Numbered from the stretch's first letter, positions 7,624-16,279 are shown. The stretch is DNA of 64,000 nucleotides from Glutamicibacter sp. B1 (GCF_039602135.1 NZ_CP125942.1:1240001-1304000); one strand, 5' to 3'. Notes: generated from the sequence alone by a model not told the origin. Numbers and translations: made by a program.

Positions 7624-8562
7624 ATGGCGATCTACCGAGGCTATGCAGGCGCCAAGACCTGCACTAAGGGCCCGACCACCGGCGCGAAGGGCGCCATGGC
7701 TTGGTTCCTCGCCAAGTACAAGGAACAGGGCGGACGAAACTCTGGTATCTACAACTGCCGTCCCGTGCGCGGCTCCACCCGCACCACCAGCTTGCATGGT
7801 GAAGGCCGAGCCTTCGACCTAGGCCTGAAGTGGTACGACAAGATCGAGGTGTTCCAGGAGCTGGCCGAGCAGCTGCGCCTGAACTCGAAGGAATTGGGCA
7901 TCCAGTGCATCATCTTCAACCGGAAGATCTTCTCCGGCGGCTACAAGTACACCGGCTGGTACAAGTACACCGGCGTGAACCCGCACACCGATCACCTGCA
8001 CGTCGAGTTCTCCTGGAGGGCTGCTAACCGCAGCGTCGAGGACACCGTGGCCCTGTGGGAGAAGGAGCTGGGCGGCAAGGTCACAGGCGATACGGTGCCC
8101 GTGGCGTCGCGTCCGAAGGTCAAGGACCAGTCGCCGGACAACGTTCCTAACGGTTCTACGAACTTCCCCGACAATTATTCCGATCTGAAGATCAACGGCA
8201 ACTTCAAGTCGTGGGAGATCGGCGCCCTGCAGATCTTGCTGAAGAACGTCATCGGCGGACTCAACAAGCAGTGGGATGGCAAGTTCGAGAAGCTGACCAT
8301 CACCGACACCATGACGCTGATGCAGCGCAACGGCTACTACCTCAAGACCCCGTTCACTGCCCGTGGTGTCAAGAAGGGCACCCCGCTCAAGAAGGACGGC
8401 AAGGCGGGGTACTGGTTCTGGGTCGAGTTCCAGCGCATGCTGGCCGACGACCTGGGCCACCGAGGCAAGGTCTACTACGACACCCGCAAGTGGCGCCTGG
8501 ACGGCAAGCCGTTGAAGGAAACCGGCAAAGCCATCCAGCGTTGGCTCAACGACAACAACTAA
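7624..8562 (+). CDS. Endolysin, M15-type peptidase domain
   Basis: The protein is 312 residues with no signal peptide, as expected for a holin-dependent lysin. The N-terminal domain (about 1-150) has the zinc-peptidase pattern of the M15 / VanY-like fold. SLHGEGRAFD places His58 and Asp65, and HTDHLHVEF gives His124 and His126. These enzymes cut peptide stems in peptidoglycan. A linker around 150-180 leads to a C-terminal region (about 185-312) with FKSWEIGALQILLK and WFWVEFQRML, which looks like a cell-wall binding domain. The gene is followed directly by the holin. The peptidase motifs are seen; the precise bond cut is not known. Confidence 0.8.
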   Translation: MAIYRGYAGAKTCTKGPTTGAKGAMAWFLAKYKEQGGRNSGIYNCRPVRGSTRTTSLHGEGRAFDLGLKWYDKIEVFQELAEQLRLNSKELGIQCIIFNRKIFSGGYKYTGWYKYTGVNPHTDHLHVEFSWRAANRSVEDTVALWEKELGGKVTGDTVPVASRPKVKDQSPDNVPNGSTNFPDNYSDLKINGNFKSWEIGALQILLKNVIGGLNKQWDGKFEKLTITDTMTLMQRNGYYLKTPFTARGVKKGTPLKKDGKAGYWFWVEFQRMLADDLGHRGKVYYDTRKWRLDGKPLKETGKAIQRWLNDNN

Positions 8563-8571
8563 GGAGACACC

Positions 8572-8892
8572 ATGGCTAAGCACGCAGCAGTCACCACCCA
8601 GTCCCAGCACCCCTGGCGAGCTACCGTCCGCACGATCCTCGCGGTCATCGTGGCACTGGCCGCCATGGCCCCGTCGATCTACACGGCGGCCACGATGGGC
8701 AGCCCAGAAGCAGCTACCGGCGCCGCGGCGCTGGCACTGACCATCGCCGCAGCGGTCACCCGCATCATGGCCCTGCCCGGTGTGGAGGAATTCTTCCAGC
8801 GCTTCCTGCCGTGGCTGGCAGCGGGGAGCACAGCCGACGAACCACCTGCAGGTAATGTCGACGTAACCGACTCGGCCACCCTGGACGAATAG
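8572..8892 (+). CDS. Phage holin
   Basis: The product is 106 residues, starting 9 bases after the endolysin stop behind AAGGAG. It has two predicted membrane segments, about 21-42 (TILAVIVALAAMAPSIYTAA) and 48-67 (ATGAAALALTIAAAVTRIMA), and a soluble, acidic C-terminal tail. Size, topology and the place right after the endolysin are those of actinophage holins, which form membrane lesions that release the lysin. It closes the lysis cassette; a terminator follows 8 bases later. Confidence 0.8.
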   Translation: MAKHAAVTTQSQHPWRATVRTILAVIVALAAMAPSIYTAATMGSPEAATGAAALALTIAAAVTRIMALPGVEEFFQRFLPWLAAGSTADEPPAGNVDVTDSATLDE

Positions 8893-8900
8893 CACGAAAC

Positions 8901-8928
8901 CGCCTCATCCTCAAACGAGGGTGGGGCG
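8901..8928 (+). terminator. Terminator of the phage late operon
   Basis: CGCC with GGCG and CATCCTC with GAGGGTG form a long stem (single T-G mismatch positions) around the loop AAAC. A moderately T-rich stretch (AATTTCTGTTT) follows. Confidence 0.65.
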
Positions 8929-9069
8929 AATTTCTGTTTAAGTCACATTATGATGAGTCAATCACGTAAGTCGAGAAAGCGCGGTGTGAGCGAGAAGAAT
9001 TTCGTTCATGCGTTACTTTGTTGGCTATCCTGCCACATGACCAGTGAATAGATAGTGAAGGACAATTAA

Positions 9070-10008
9070 TTGAGCGACAACCCACCGGAACATTTACTCG
9101 GCACAAACCAGCATCAACAGGCGAAAGATCTTAGCAAGTACCTGGTCCATATGACATGCAGCGCTAAGTCGTTGGCGGAAATTGTGATAAGTGGTCAAGT
9201 GGAGGCTCGAAATCGCTTCGGTATGGGGCGAACTCTCGATATGGTTGCTGCTGAACATCAGTCTGCGTGTTTCACAGAGATGCCTTTGAACGAGTTGGAC
9301 CGGCTTCGGGACCGGGGGAAATCTTGGGGAATTGCTTTCAAGAAAGAGTTCATTGAGGAAAAAGGGGGACAGCGCATATGGTACCTCGGCAGCGATAGCA
9401 CACCCTTCGTTGCTCTGAAGTCAATGAAAGATTCAGCAATCGCAGCTAAGGACTGGAAGGACCCGATCTGGAGGGTTACGCCATTCGTTGACAATGTTGA
9501 TCGCGGTAAGTACGCCTTTGACTGGGAAAGAGAATGGCGAATCGTGGGTGGGCTCCAATTCGATCTGAGCGACGTTATCATGCTTATTGGCTTAGAGGGT
9601 GTTGATCCGCTTTTCCACGAAGAATTCAGCTTAGGTGCTCCGTTATATGATCCACGCGACGATTCATATGTGTGGCATGGCGAGACGATACCGTCCCTCG
9701 GAGCGAACCTGGAAGCAGTCTTGGAGAAATTTCACCGGGAATATCAAACCCCAGACGAGGCGAGGCTTTCCTATTCCACTGAGCCGGAGGCCGTAGACGG
9801 ATACTGGTGGCTCGGTTGCGCGACTCGTTACGAGACTGAAGATGCGCTGGCGGATCTTCTGCCTGACGCTCCAACAGAGGTTCATAATGTGCTAAGTGCG
9901 CACTTAAACGGGATCAGCCCGAGTTGGGCGCTCCGTGATGAATTCAGTGAGGATCATGAAAGGGGCGAAGGTAACGACGGCAGTGTCGCGTTTGGGACAG
10001 TCTTGTAG
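9070..10008 (+). CDS. AbiGi/DUF2971-like protein, candidate phage-defence cargo
   Basis: The product is 312 residues from a TTG with GAAGGA eight bases upstream. No signal or membrane segment. Residues 22-125 hold the features of the AbiGi / DUF2971-like group: YLVHMTCSAKSLAEI near the start, ACFTEMPLNELDRL, then GKSWGIAFKKEF, and later FDWEREWRIVGG. Proteins of this group occur in abortive-infection loci (AbiGi is the lactococcal member). The gene has its own spacing of about 175 bases from the lysis cassette and looks more AT-rich than the late genes. That fits a lysogen-expressed cargo gene at the phage edge. Family assignment is by eye and the defence role is inference. Confidence 0.5.
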   Translation: MSDNPPEHLLGTNQHQQAKDLSKYLVHMTCSAKSLAEIVISGQVEARNRFGMGRTLDMVAAEHQSACFTEMPLNELDRLRDRGKSWGIAFKKEFIEEKGGQRIWYLGSDSTPFVALKSMKDSAIAAKDWKDPIWRVTPFVDNVDRGKYAFDWEREWRIVGGLQFDLSDVIMLIGLEGVDPLFHEEFSLGAPLYDPRDDSYVWHGETIPSLGANLEAVLEKFHREYQTPDEARLSYSTEPEAVDGYWWLGCATRYETEDALADLLPDAPTEVHNVLSAHLNGISPSWALRDEFSEDHERGEGNDGSVAFGTVL

Positions 10009-10169
10009 CTAGCAATCTCACCAGAGCGGATTCCCGCGAGACCACAGATCGCCTTCCGTAGTGGGTAATGCAGAGAATCACGGTGGACCTCGAGTACTAG
10101 CAGTCGGAGGCTACTCACATTCATGACCAACACCTAACCGCTAATAGCAATCAGCGCACATTCATACTA

Positions 10170-10268
10170 ATGTCCGCCGTCTTGGTTGCAGCACTCCTAG
10201 CAATAGCGGGCCCACGACTACAGGACCTCTTTAATCAAGCGATTGATCGGGTATCAGGGCTCGGATAG
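10170..10268 (+). pseudogene. Possible remnant of a Flp-type pilin
   Basis: The 32 codons from ATG 10170 encode a hydrophobic helix (SAVLVAALLAIAG) followed by an amphipathic tail PRLQDLFNQAIDRVSGLG. This resembles the C-terminal half of Flp pilins, which sit next to tadE in other genomes. The frame stays open upstream only to a TAG at 10098, with no ATG, GTG or TTG in between. A good site CGGAGG at 10105 would suit an ATT at 10119. It may be a pilin broken by prophage insertion, or just a chance ORF. Confidence 0.3.
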
Positions 10269-10277
10269 AAGACAAAC

Positions 10278-10697
10278 ATGTGTTGCGTTGCGAAACGGGG
10301 AACGTCGCAGTTTCCGAAGCGGGTATTAACTGAGACCAAAGGATCAGCTGTTGCTGAGTTCGTCATGATCTCGACCTTGTTGGTTCTGATCGCGATGACG
10401 TTGATTCAACTCGCTTTGGTTCTGCACGTACGCAACACATTGATCGATGCCGCTTCAAACGGAGCCCATTATGGTGCTCTGGCGAACCGATCAACTGCCG
10501 ATGCGCAGGACCGCACACGGCTCTTGATCACCGAGAGCCTGCATGCCGGTTTTGCCGGAAATGTCAGCGCTCGATCTGCAACCATAGGTGAGAGTCGCGT
10601 GATTACGGTATCCGTAGAAACCCAGGTGCCGTTGATTGGGCTGCTCCCTAACGGCTGGGGTCTGCATGTACAAGGTGAAGCTGTGAAATATGGCTAA
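10278..10697 (+). CDS. TadE-like pilus assembly pseudopilin
   Basis: The product is 139 residues. A basic leader ending in ETKGSAVAEFVM precedes one long hydrophobic helix (ISTLLVLIAMTLIQLALVLHV), then NTLIDAASNGAHYGA. This is the classic TadE layout: the helix after G-x-A-x-x-E-F is the membrane segment and the Ala/Gly-rich part follows. TadE proteins are minor pseudopilins of the Tad (Flp) pilus machine, cut by a TadV-type prepilin peptidase. It overlaps the next tad gene by eight bases. The genes for the ATPase, platform and peptidase are not in the window and may lie beyond the prophage. Confidence 0.75.
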   Translation: MCCVAKRGTSQFPKRVLTETKGSAVAEFVMISTLLVLIAMTLIQLALVLHVRNTLIDAASNGAHYGALANRSTADAQDRTRLLITESLHAGFAGNVSARSATIGESRVITVSVETQVPLIGLLPNGWGLHVQGEAVKYG

Positions 10698-11136
10698 TCT
10701 CCTGAAAGCATTCTTATTAGGTTTGGGAAAGAACGCGCGCGACGAATCCGGAAATGCGATCGTTGAGTTTATTTTCGCAGCGACCGTGCTTCTCATTCCG
10801 ATGATTTACCTCATTCTCGCCGCCAGTCACCTTCAAGCCGGTAGCTATGCAGTCGTTGGCGCCGCGGATCAGGCAGCCAAGGTTTTTGCCATCGCGGAGA
10901 CCCCAGCTCAGGCTCACTCCAATGCCGAAGAAGCGGTACGCCGTACGATGAATAATTTTGGCTACACTGGCGCAAAAACTACTATTTCTTGTGATTCCGA
11001 GTGCCTCAGTCCTGGAAGCGTCGTGACAGTCACGGTCGAGCTGGACGTACCACTGCCCTTTGTCTCGCAGATGTTTACAGCGTCGGCATTCTCGGTTGAC
11101 TCCGCAGCTTCTCAAAGAGTTGATCAATTTGGATAA
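10690..11136 (+). CDS. Second TadE-like pseudopilin
   Basis: The product is 148 residues, starting within the end of the previous tadE gene, so the two are translationally coupled. The leader ends in DESGNAIVEFIF and is followed by a membrane helix AATVLLIPMIYLILAASHL. The exported part has two cysteines (ISCDSECLSPG) that could form a disulfide. Its layout is that of TadE/TadF pseudopilins of the Tad secretion pilus. It overlaps the downstream TadG-like gene by a few bases. Confidence 0.75.
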   Translation: MANLLKAFLLGLGKNARDESGNAIVEFIFAATVLLIPMIYLILAASHLQAGSYAVVGAADQAAKVFAIAETPAQAHSNAEEAVRRTMNNFGYTGAKTTISCDSECLSPGSVVTVTVELDVPLPFVSQMFTASAFSVDSAASQRVDQFG

Positions 11137-11584
11137 CGACACTCAGAACAAGACGTGGGCAAGCTCTGAGGACGGACAATCACTGGTGCTTGCGATTGGT
11201 CTCTGTGCGATCACCTTGTTGACGATTTCTGTGGTTCTCGCGGTGAGTGCGGTTAACCTGAAAGCACGCCAGTTACTGTCCATTGCTGACGGGGCAGTGG
11301 TCGCAGCGGTCGATGAATTCGAATTCGTAGCCAACGGGCCAAACCCTCGAATTGAGTTGAACGAACATCGTGTAACGCAAGCAGTAGGAAAGTATCTATC
11401 AGACGTCGGAGCGACTAACCGAATTGATAATTTGAAGATTTCTTCGGTGACCATTCGGTCGGATGGTCAGGGCGCGAACCTCAAACTTTCCGGAACTGTA
11501 CAACCTCCGATCGTTGGTTGGATTGTGCCGGATGGAATTCCGATCTCCGTAAACTCCACAGCACAGACGGTGCTGAGCAGGTGA
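11129..11584 (+). CDS. TadG-like protein of the Tad pilus system
   Basis: I place the start at the TTG 11129, eight bases after AAAGAG and overlapping the previous stop; a TTG at 11120 is the alternative. About 151 residues. After a short charged leader (SSEDGQSLVLAIG) comes one membrane helix (LCAITLLTISVVLAVSAV), then KARQLLSIADGAVVAAVDEF. That is the pattern of the TadE/G N-terminal region in which a G-Q-x motif precedes the helix and an A-D-x-A-A stretch follows. The rest is extracytoplasmic and beta-rich. It is the last gene of the coupled tad trio, 41 bases before prfB. Confidence 0.7.
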   Translation: MDNDTQNKTWASSEDGQSLVLAIGLCAITLLTISVVLAVSAVNLKARQLLSIADGAVVAAVDEFEFVANGPNPRIELNEHRVTQAVGKYLSDVGATNRIDNLKISSVTIRSDGQGANLKLSGTVQPPIVGWIVPDGIPISVNSTAQTVLSR

Positions 11585-11625
11585 TAGTCGAATCAAGGAT
11601 TACCGCCTAAATGACGTAGTCTTAG

Positions 11626-12747
11626 ATGACCATGGCTAAAACTGACTTCTCTGCTGAAATCCGCACCCTGCGCTCAACTTTCGCTGCAATTGAAGATGTA
11701 AGCGATGTTGATCAGATCAAAGCTGACATTGCAACGCTCTCCGAAGAAGCAGGAGCTCCTGACCTGTGGGATGACCCTGCCGCGGCACAGATTGTCACGA
11801 GTAAGCTTTCCTACCGCCAGTCGGAACTTGAACGACTTACTAAACTCAAGACCCGAATTGACGATCTAGAAGTACTTGTCGAATTGGCCGAGCTTGAAGA
11901 TGATGAAGAGACTCTGCAAGAAGCAGATAAAGAGCTAGTCAGTATCCATAAGGCTCTCGACGATCTAGAGATTGTCACCTTGCTTAACGGCGAATTCGAT
12001 TCACGTGGTGCTGTGGTGACAATTCGTTCCGGCGCGGGTGGTGTCGATGCTGCAGATTTTGCAGAGATGCTACTGCGTATGTATTTGCGTTGGGCAGAGA
12101 AGCGTGGCTACAAGGCGACCGTGATGGATACGTCGTACGCAGAAGAAGCTGGGCTGAAATCGGCAACCTTCGAGATCGAAGAGCCTTACGCTTTTGGTAC
12201 CTTGTCTGTGGAAGCTGGAACCCACCGTCTCGTGCGAATTTCGCCATTCGACAACCAGGGACGTCGCCAAACGTCGTTTGCAGCTGTGGAAGTCGTTCCG
12301 CTCATTGAACAAACAGACAGCATCGAAATCCCGGAATCTGAAATTCGTGTGGATGTGTTCCGTTCCTCGGGTCCCGGTGGGCAGAGCGTGAATACTACTG
12401 ACTCAGCCGTTCGCATGACCCACATTCCTACCGGTGTTGTTGTTTCCATGCAGAATGAAAAGTCGCAGATCCAGAACCGAGCCGCAGCGCTTCGTGTTTT
12501 GCAGTCGAGACTTCTCCTTTTGAAAAAGGAGCAAGAAGACGCGCAAAAGAAGGAACTTGCCGGTGATGTGAAGGCTTCATGGGGCGACCAGATGCGTTCC
12601 TATGTCCTTAATCCTTATCAAATGGTCAAGGACCTGCGCACTGAACATGAAGTAGGAAATACTCAGGCAGTGCTCGACGGTGAAATCGACGATTTCATTG
12701 ATGCAGGAATCCGTTGGCGTGCAGGCCAACGCCGTCCAAACAAATAG
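11626..12747 (+). CDS. prfB: Peptide chain release factor 2
   Basis: The product is 373 residues. RF2 identity comes from the SPF tripeptide at 206-208, which reads UGA and UAA stop codons, and from GGQ at 251-253, which triggers release of the peptide on the ribosome. Flanking sequence [16 protein letters not shown] is canonical. There is no in-frame TGA near codon 25, so the programmed frameshift known from many prfB genes is absent, as is usual in Actinobacteria. A -10-like TAGTCT at 11617-11622 is so close that the second ATG at 11632 (giving [10 protein letters not shown]) may be the true start. ftsE follows after 280 bases. Confidence 0.96.
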   Translation: MTMAKTDFSAEIRTLRSTFAAIEDVSDVDQIKADIATLSEEAGAPDLWDDPAAAQIVTSKLSYRQSELERLTKLKTRIDDLEVLVELAELEDDEETLQEADKELVSIHKALDDLEIVTLLNGEFDSRGAVVTIRSGAGGVDAADFAEMLLRMYLRWAEKRGYKATVMDTSYAEEAGLKSATFEIEEPYAFGTLSVEAGTHRLVRISPFDNQGRRQTSFAAVEVVPLIEQTDSIEIPESEIRVDVFRSSGPGGQSVNTTDSAVRMTHIPTGVVVSMQNEKSQIQNRAAALRVLQSRLLLLKKEQEDAQKKELAGDVKASWGDQMRSYVLNPYQMVKDLRTEHEVGNTQAVLDGEIDDFIDAGIRWRAGQRRPNK

Positions 12748-12831
12748 CGGATATCTCGAATACCTCTCGAGTTGGCAGGACTTGCCACAACCAGTGTAAG
12801 TATCGTCACCCTGGTCTCGGGACAATGGCCG

Positions 12832-12846
12832 ATGACCTCAGGTCAT
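12832..12846. promoter_or_regulatory. Perfect 15-base palindrome upstream of ftsE
   Basis: ATGACCT-C-AGGTCAT lies in the 280-base gap between prfB and ftsE, about 180 bases before the ftsE start. It has the size of a dimeric regulator site. No regulator is known for it here and no T-run follows, so it is not a terminator. Confidence 0.35.
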
Positions 12847-13027
12847 GCATGAACTCGGTGATTTCTCTTGGCTGTGTGTATCGAATGAATATGGCAACAC
12901 GCCTAAGATTTCGGCTGGTTCGGCAGGTTGCACCGATAGTGTGTGGATCATTGGCGCATCTATTGACGTTTGATCTCGAGATAGGTATTCGTGGGTCGCG
13001 CCCCGACGAAAACTAGCGATTGAAGAC

Positions 13028-13825
13028 ATGATTAAATTCGAAAACGTCTCGATGGTTTATGAGCCACGACAGCAGAATGCTGCCTTGGACGATATAAACA
13101 TCGAGATCAACCGCGGCGAATTCGCCTTCTTAGTCGGCGAATCCGGGTCCGGTAAGTCGACCTTCCTTAGCTTGGTGCTACGCGAAAAACGGTCCACAGA
13201 TGGAGCCGTTTACGTTGCTGGCCAAAATCTGAACCGAATCCCCGGTCGTCGCGTGCCAAAACTACGTCGAGATATCGGATTCGTTTTCCAGGACTTCCGC
13301 CTCTTGCGCGAACGTACAGTTTTTGACAACGTCGCCTTCGCAATGGAGGTGATCGGAGCCTCACGAGCGCAAATTCGTGAGCGCGTTCCAGATGCATTGA
13401 AACTGGTCGGACTCGAAGACAAGGCCCGTCGTAAACCAACCGAGCTCTCCGGTGGTGAGCAACAGCGCGTTGGTATTGCACGTGCCATTGTGAACAAGCC
13501 ATCGATCCTGCTGGCCGATGAACCTACTGGCAACCTTGACCGCAAGAACAGCATCGAAGTAATGAACGTGCTGAACCGAATTAATCAGAATGGGACAACC
13601 GTTTTGATGGCCACGCACGCCCACGAACTTGTCAGTGAATACCGTCATCGCGTCATTGAGCTGCAGCGCGGACAAGTTATCCGCGATGAGATTGAAGGTC
13701 AGTACACGCCTATGACCACCGTGGTGAACCAAGATGGTTCCCGCGAGCTGCTTGTTGGTGATTCGGCCGTAGAACACGTTGAAGAATCACAGGTTACTGA
13801 GGACCAGAAAGATGAGGACCAGTGA
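13028..13825 (+). CDS. ftsE: Cell division ATP-binding protein FtsE
   Basis: The product is 265 residues. ABC ATPase motifs are complete: Walker A GESGSGKST (about 37-45), signature LSGGEQQRVGIARAI (about 140-154), Walker B ILLADEPTGNLD (about 159-170) and the switch His in MATHAHE. FtsE sits at the septal membrane with FtsX and converts ATP binding into activation of cell-wall hydrolases. The C-terminal 45 residues are an acidic extension beyond the usual length of about 220, as often seen in Actinobacteria. The stop overlaps the ftsX start by four bases (GTGA), so the two are coupled. The ATG has a GAAG site. Confidence 0.96.
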   Translation: MIKFENVSMVYEPRQQNAALDDINIEINRGEFAFLVGESGSGKSTFLSLVLREKRSTDGAVYVAGQNLNRIPGRRVPKLRRDIGFVFQDFRLLRERTVFDNVAFAMEVIGASRAQIRERVPDALKLVGLEDKARRKPTELSGGEQQRVGIARAIVNKPSILLADEPTGNLDRKNSIEVMNVLNRINQNGTTVLMATHAHELVSEYRHRVIELQRGQVIRDEIEGQYTPMTTVVNQDGSRELLVGDSAVEHVEESQVTEDQKDEDQ

Positions 13826-14736
13826 GACTAGGATTTATCCTCCGCGAAGCGGCGAAGGGCCTGCGACAGAATGTCGTCATGGTCGTTTCAGTCGTACTGG
13901 TGACTTTCGTTTCGCTAACGTTTGTGGGTGCCTCTATTCTTCTGCAACTGCAGATTAATCAGATGAAGGGCTACTGGTATGACCGTATGGAGGTAGCCAT
14001 CTACCTCTGTGACGACACCAGCTCTTCACCAAACTGTGGCGGAAACAGCGTTACTGATGCACAGCGAGAAAACATCGAAAAGACCCTAAAGTCTGATCAA
14101 CTCGCACCGTACATCAAGGAATACGCTTACGAGTCTAAAGATCAGGCCTATAAGAACTTCTTGGATCAGTACAAGAACTCTTCCCTGGTTGATCAGATCA
14201 CTGCAGACCAGTTACCTGAGTCCTTCCGCGTTGCACTAGTTGACCCCGAGAAGTATCCGGTAATCAATGAAGCCTTCTCGACTGTCGACGGAGTAGATTC
14301 CGTTATCGACCAGCGTGACCTTCTAGAAAAGGTCTTCCAGCTGGTGCGTGTTGCCTCCGCTGCAGCAGCCGTAGTGGCAATCGTCATGATCGTATGTGCA
14401 GTCTTGCTGACCGGAACTACGATCCAGCTTTCGGCAATGCATCGAAGGTTGGAAACGACCATCATGAGACTGGTGGGTGCCTCTAAAGCGACGATTCAGT
14501 TGCCCTTCATTATTGAAGGTGTGATCGCCTCGCTGATTGGTGGGCTGCTAGCTTCGGGGACTCTGTGGTTGCTGCTTAAGTTCCTTGTCGAAGACAAACT
14601 TGCTAGCGAGAATGTCGGTGTGGCATTCATTTCCACCGGTGAAGTTTGGCTTGTTGCGCCTGTCCTCTTGATAATTGGTATCGTTTTGGCCACAATTTCA
14701 TCAGTGGTAACGTTGAAGCGTTACCTGAAGGTTTAG
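13822..14736 (+). CDS. ftsX: Cell division membrane protein FtsX
   Basis: The product is 304 residues from a GTG that overlaps the ftsE stop. The typical FtsX layout is visible: a first membrane helix at about 20-45 (VVMVVSVVLVTFVSLTFVGA), a large outside loop to about residue 170, then three more helices (about 175-200, 225-250 and 275-295). The outside loop has a cysteine pair (YLCDDTSSSPNC) that could form a disulfide. This loop is what contacts the partner hydrolase in other bacteria. Here the next gene downstream encodes just such a hydrolase with a coiled coil. Confidence 0.95.
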   Translation: MRLGFILREAAKGLRQNVVMVVSVVLVTFVSLTFVGASILLQLQINQMKGYWYDRMEVAIYLCDDTSSSPNCGGNSVTDAQRENIEKTLKSDQLAPYIKEYAYESKDQAYKNFLDQYKNSSLVDQITADQLPESFRVALVDPEKYPVINEAFSTVDGVDSVIDQRDLLEKVFQLVRVASAAAAVVAIVMIVCAVLLTGTTIQLSAMHRRLETTIMRLVGASKATIQLPFIIEGVIASLIGGLLASGTLWLLLKFLVEDKLASENVGVAFISTGEVWLVAPVLLIIGIVLATISSVVTLKRYLKV

Positions 14737-14791
14737 CCGAATCGTTATCTTCGGTCTATCTGATGCTCGACAAAACTCTCTAAGGAGTCAC

Positions 14792-16225
14792 ATGCTGTCC
14801 AAAGCAGTGCGTAGTAAGTTCTTGCGCGCCACCCTCGGTGGCGCCATGGCACTGGCTTTAACTTTGCCAGCTGGAATTGTCGCAGCTGATGAGCTGGATG
14901 ATAAGAAAGCCCAAGTTGAGAGCAATATCAACGATCTTGAGCAAGACATGGAGTTCTTGGACGCTGATATTCAGGCGACTGATCAGAAGTTGCGTGACCA
15001 ACAGGCTCAGGTACCTGCTGCGGAACAGGCTCTCGCGGATGCGCAGAGCCGTGTGGCCAATGCTCAAGCGGCCGTCGCTGATTTGAACGACCGGCTAATT
15101 GCAGCTCAGGGAACTCGCGATCAGGTCGCTGCAGAAATTGAAGCCAATGCCAAGAAGATTTCTGAGGCCAAGGAAGCCATGGCTTCTATTGCTTCGGAAG
15201 CCTACAAGCGCGGTGGAGTTTCTAGCGGGCTGGACATGATCCTCAATATGGATTCAGCCACCGAAATTGCCGACGGTCTTGACCTGGCAAACCGTGCGAT
15301 GGAATCCCAAAGCGCCACCTACAATAACTTGGCCCAAGAACAGGCAAACAATGAGAACAATAAAGTTCGACTTGATGCCGTTGAGAAGGAAATTTCTTCT
15401 CTAAAGTCACAGGCCGAGGATGCGCTGGCTCAGGAACAAGCTGCTCGTAATCAGGCGCAGGACGCAAAGAATGAACTCGATGCACTGGTTGCTAGCACCG
15501 AAAAGCTCGGAGCTGAACTTGAAGCCAAGAAGCCACAGATTCAACAAAAGCTAGCTTCGCAGCAGAAGGAATACGCGCAGGTTCAGGCCGATATCAAGGA
15601 ACGCCAAGAGCGTTTGTTGCGGGAGGAAGCTGAGCGCAAGCGTAAGGCCGCAGAAGCCGAGGCAAAGCGTAAGGCAGCCTACGAGGCTGAGCAGAAACGT
15701 CTTGCCGAAGAAGCAGCTGCAAAGAAAAAGACGTACAAGAAAAAGGCCTACGTTCCTACAACCACTGAGACGCCCAAGGCGAGTACCTCCAGCGGTTCAA
15801 GCGCGTGGGGCCTGGTCAAGCCTACGACCAGCAACAATCTGACTTCAAGCTTTGGCTGGCGTCCAACCCCTGCTGGAACGATTGATTACGGTGGACAGGG
15901 CGGATATGTCCACGCAGGTATCGACTGGGGCTTTGGCGGCCAGTGTGGTGCGCCAATTACCGCTGCGGCCGACGGTGAAGTATGGACGGCCGGTTGGGGT
16001 GGTACCGCCGGAAACAAGGTACTCATTTCTCATGGTGTTGTTAATGGCAAAGCATTGGCGACCGGATACCACCACATGTCACGCGTAGCAGTGAGCGTGG
16101 GACAGCACGTCAAGCAGGGTCAAGTTATCGGCTATGTTGGCACCACCGGTAACTCCACAGGTTGCCACCTGCACTTCGAAACGATTGTCAACGGCACGGC
16201 CGTGAACCCATTGGGACTTCTCTAG
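14792..16225 (+). CDS. Secreted M23 peptidoglycan hydrolase, probable FtsEX partner
   Basis: The product is 477 residues. A signal peptide (about 1-32) ends in GIVAADE. Residues 33-300 are a long coiled coil with heptads and Glu/Lys/Ala-rich repeats, then a basic-Ser linker, and a LytM/M23 domain at about 345-477. The zinc site is intact: His374 and Asp378 in HAGID, then HLH at 459-461. EnvC of E. coli has the same coiled coil plus M23 plan, but in EnvC the M23 domain lacks zinc ligands and only activates. In this protein the metal ligands are present, so it should cut peptidoglycan itself. The gene is 55 bases after ftsX with an AAGGAG site. Confidence 0.88.
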   Translation: MLSKAVRSKFLRATLGGAMALALTLPAGIVAADELDDKKAQVESNINDLEQDMEFLDADIQATDQKLRDQQAQVPAAEQALADAQSRVANAQAAVADLNDRLIAAQGTRDQVAAEIEANAKKISEAKEAMASIASEAYKRGGVSSGLDMILNMDSATEIADGLDLANRAMESQSATYNNLAQEQANNENNKVRLDAVEKEISSLKSQAEDALAQEQAARNQAQDAKNELDALVASTEKLGAELEAKKPQIQQKLASQQKEYAQVQADIKERQERLLREEAERKRKAAEAEAKRKAAYEAEQKRLAEEAAAKKKTYKKKAYVPTTTETPKASTSSGSSAWGLVKPTTSNNLTSSFGWRPTPAGTIDYGGQGGYVHAGIDWGFGGQCGAPITAAADGEVWTAGWGGTAGNKVLISHGVVNGKALATGYHHMSRVAVSVGQHVKQGQVIGYVGTTGNSTGCHLHFETIVNGTAVNPLGLL

Positions 16226-16279
16226 CGCTAGACTTGTAGTCTGCGTGCGAGAATCCGTACGCGACATGCAAGGAGTAAC

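Larger units (their letters stand above)
1..10060. mobile_element. Right arm of a prophage (tail, lysis and cargo genes)
   Basis: The genes from the left edge to about 10.0 kb form a late phage module. Tail proteins come first, then a tail fibre with a GPKGDKGDPG collagen-like stretch and an esterase domain, small late ORFs, a coiled-coil membrane protein, an M15 endolysin, a holin and a strong terminator. Genes follow each other with close spacing and strong AAGGAGG-type ribosome sites, as in siphophages of Actinobacteria. Two genes run against the late operon and an AbiGi/DUF2971-like gene sits outside the lysis cassette, as lysogenic cargo often does. No integrase, capsid or terminase is visible, so the element extends to the left. 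The right boundary is inferred from the switch to Tad pilus genes at about 10.1-10.3 kb; I could not find an att repeat. Confidence 0.85.

Noticed and set aside
7819..8895. Long minus-strand ORF of 358 residues over the endolysin and holin
   Set aside because: It lies fully opposite two well-supported genes, is rich in Gly/Val/Asp as expected for a high-GC shadow frame, and has no family motif.
11626..11720. Programmed frameshift in prfB
   Set aside because: The reading frame is continuous and has no CTTTGA site near codon 25.
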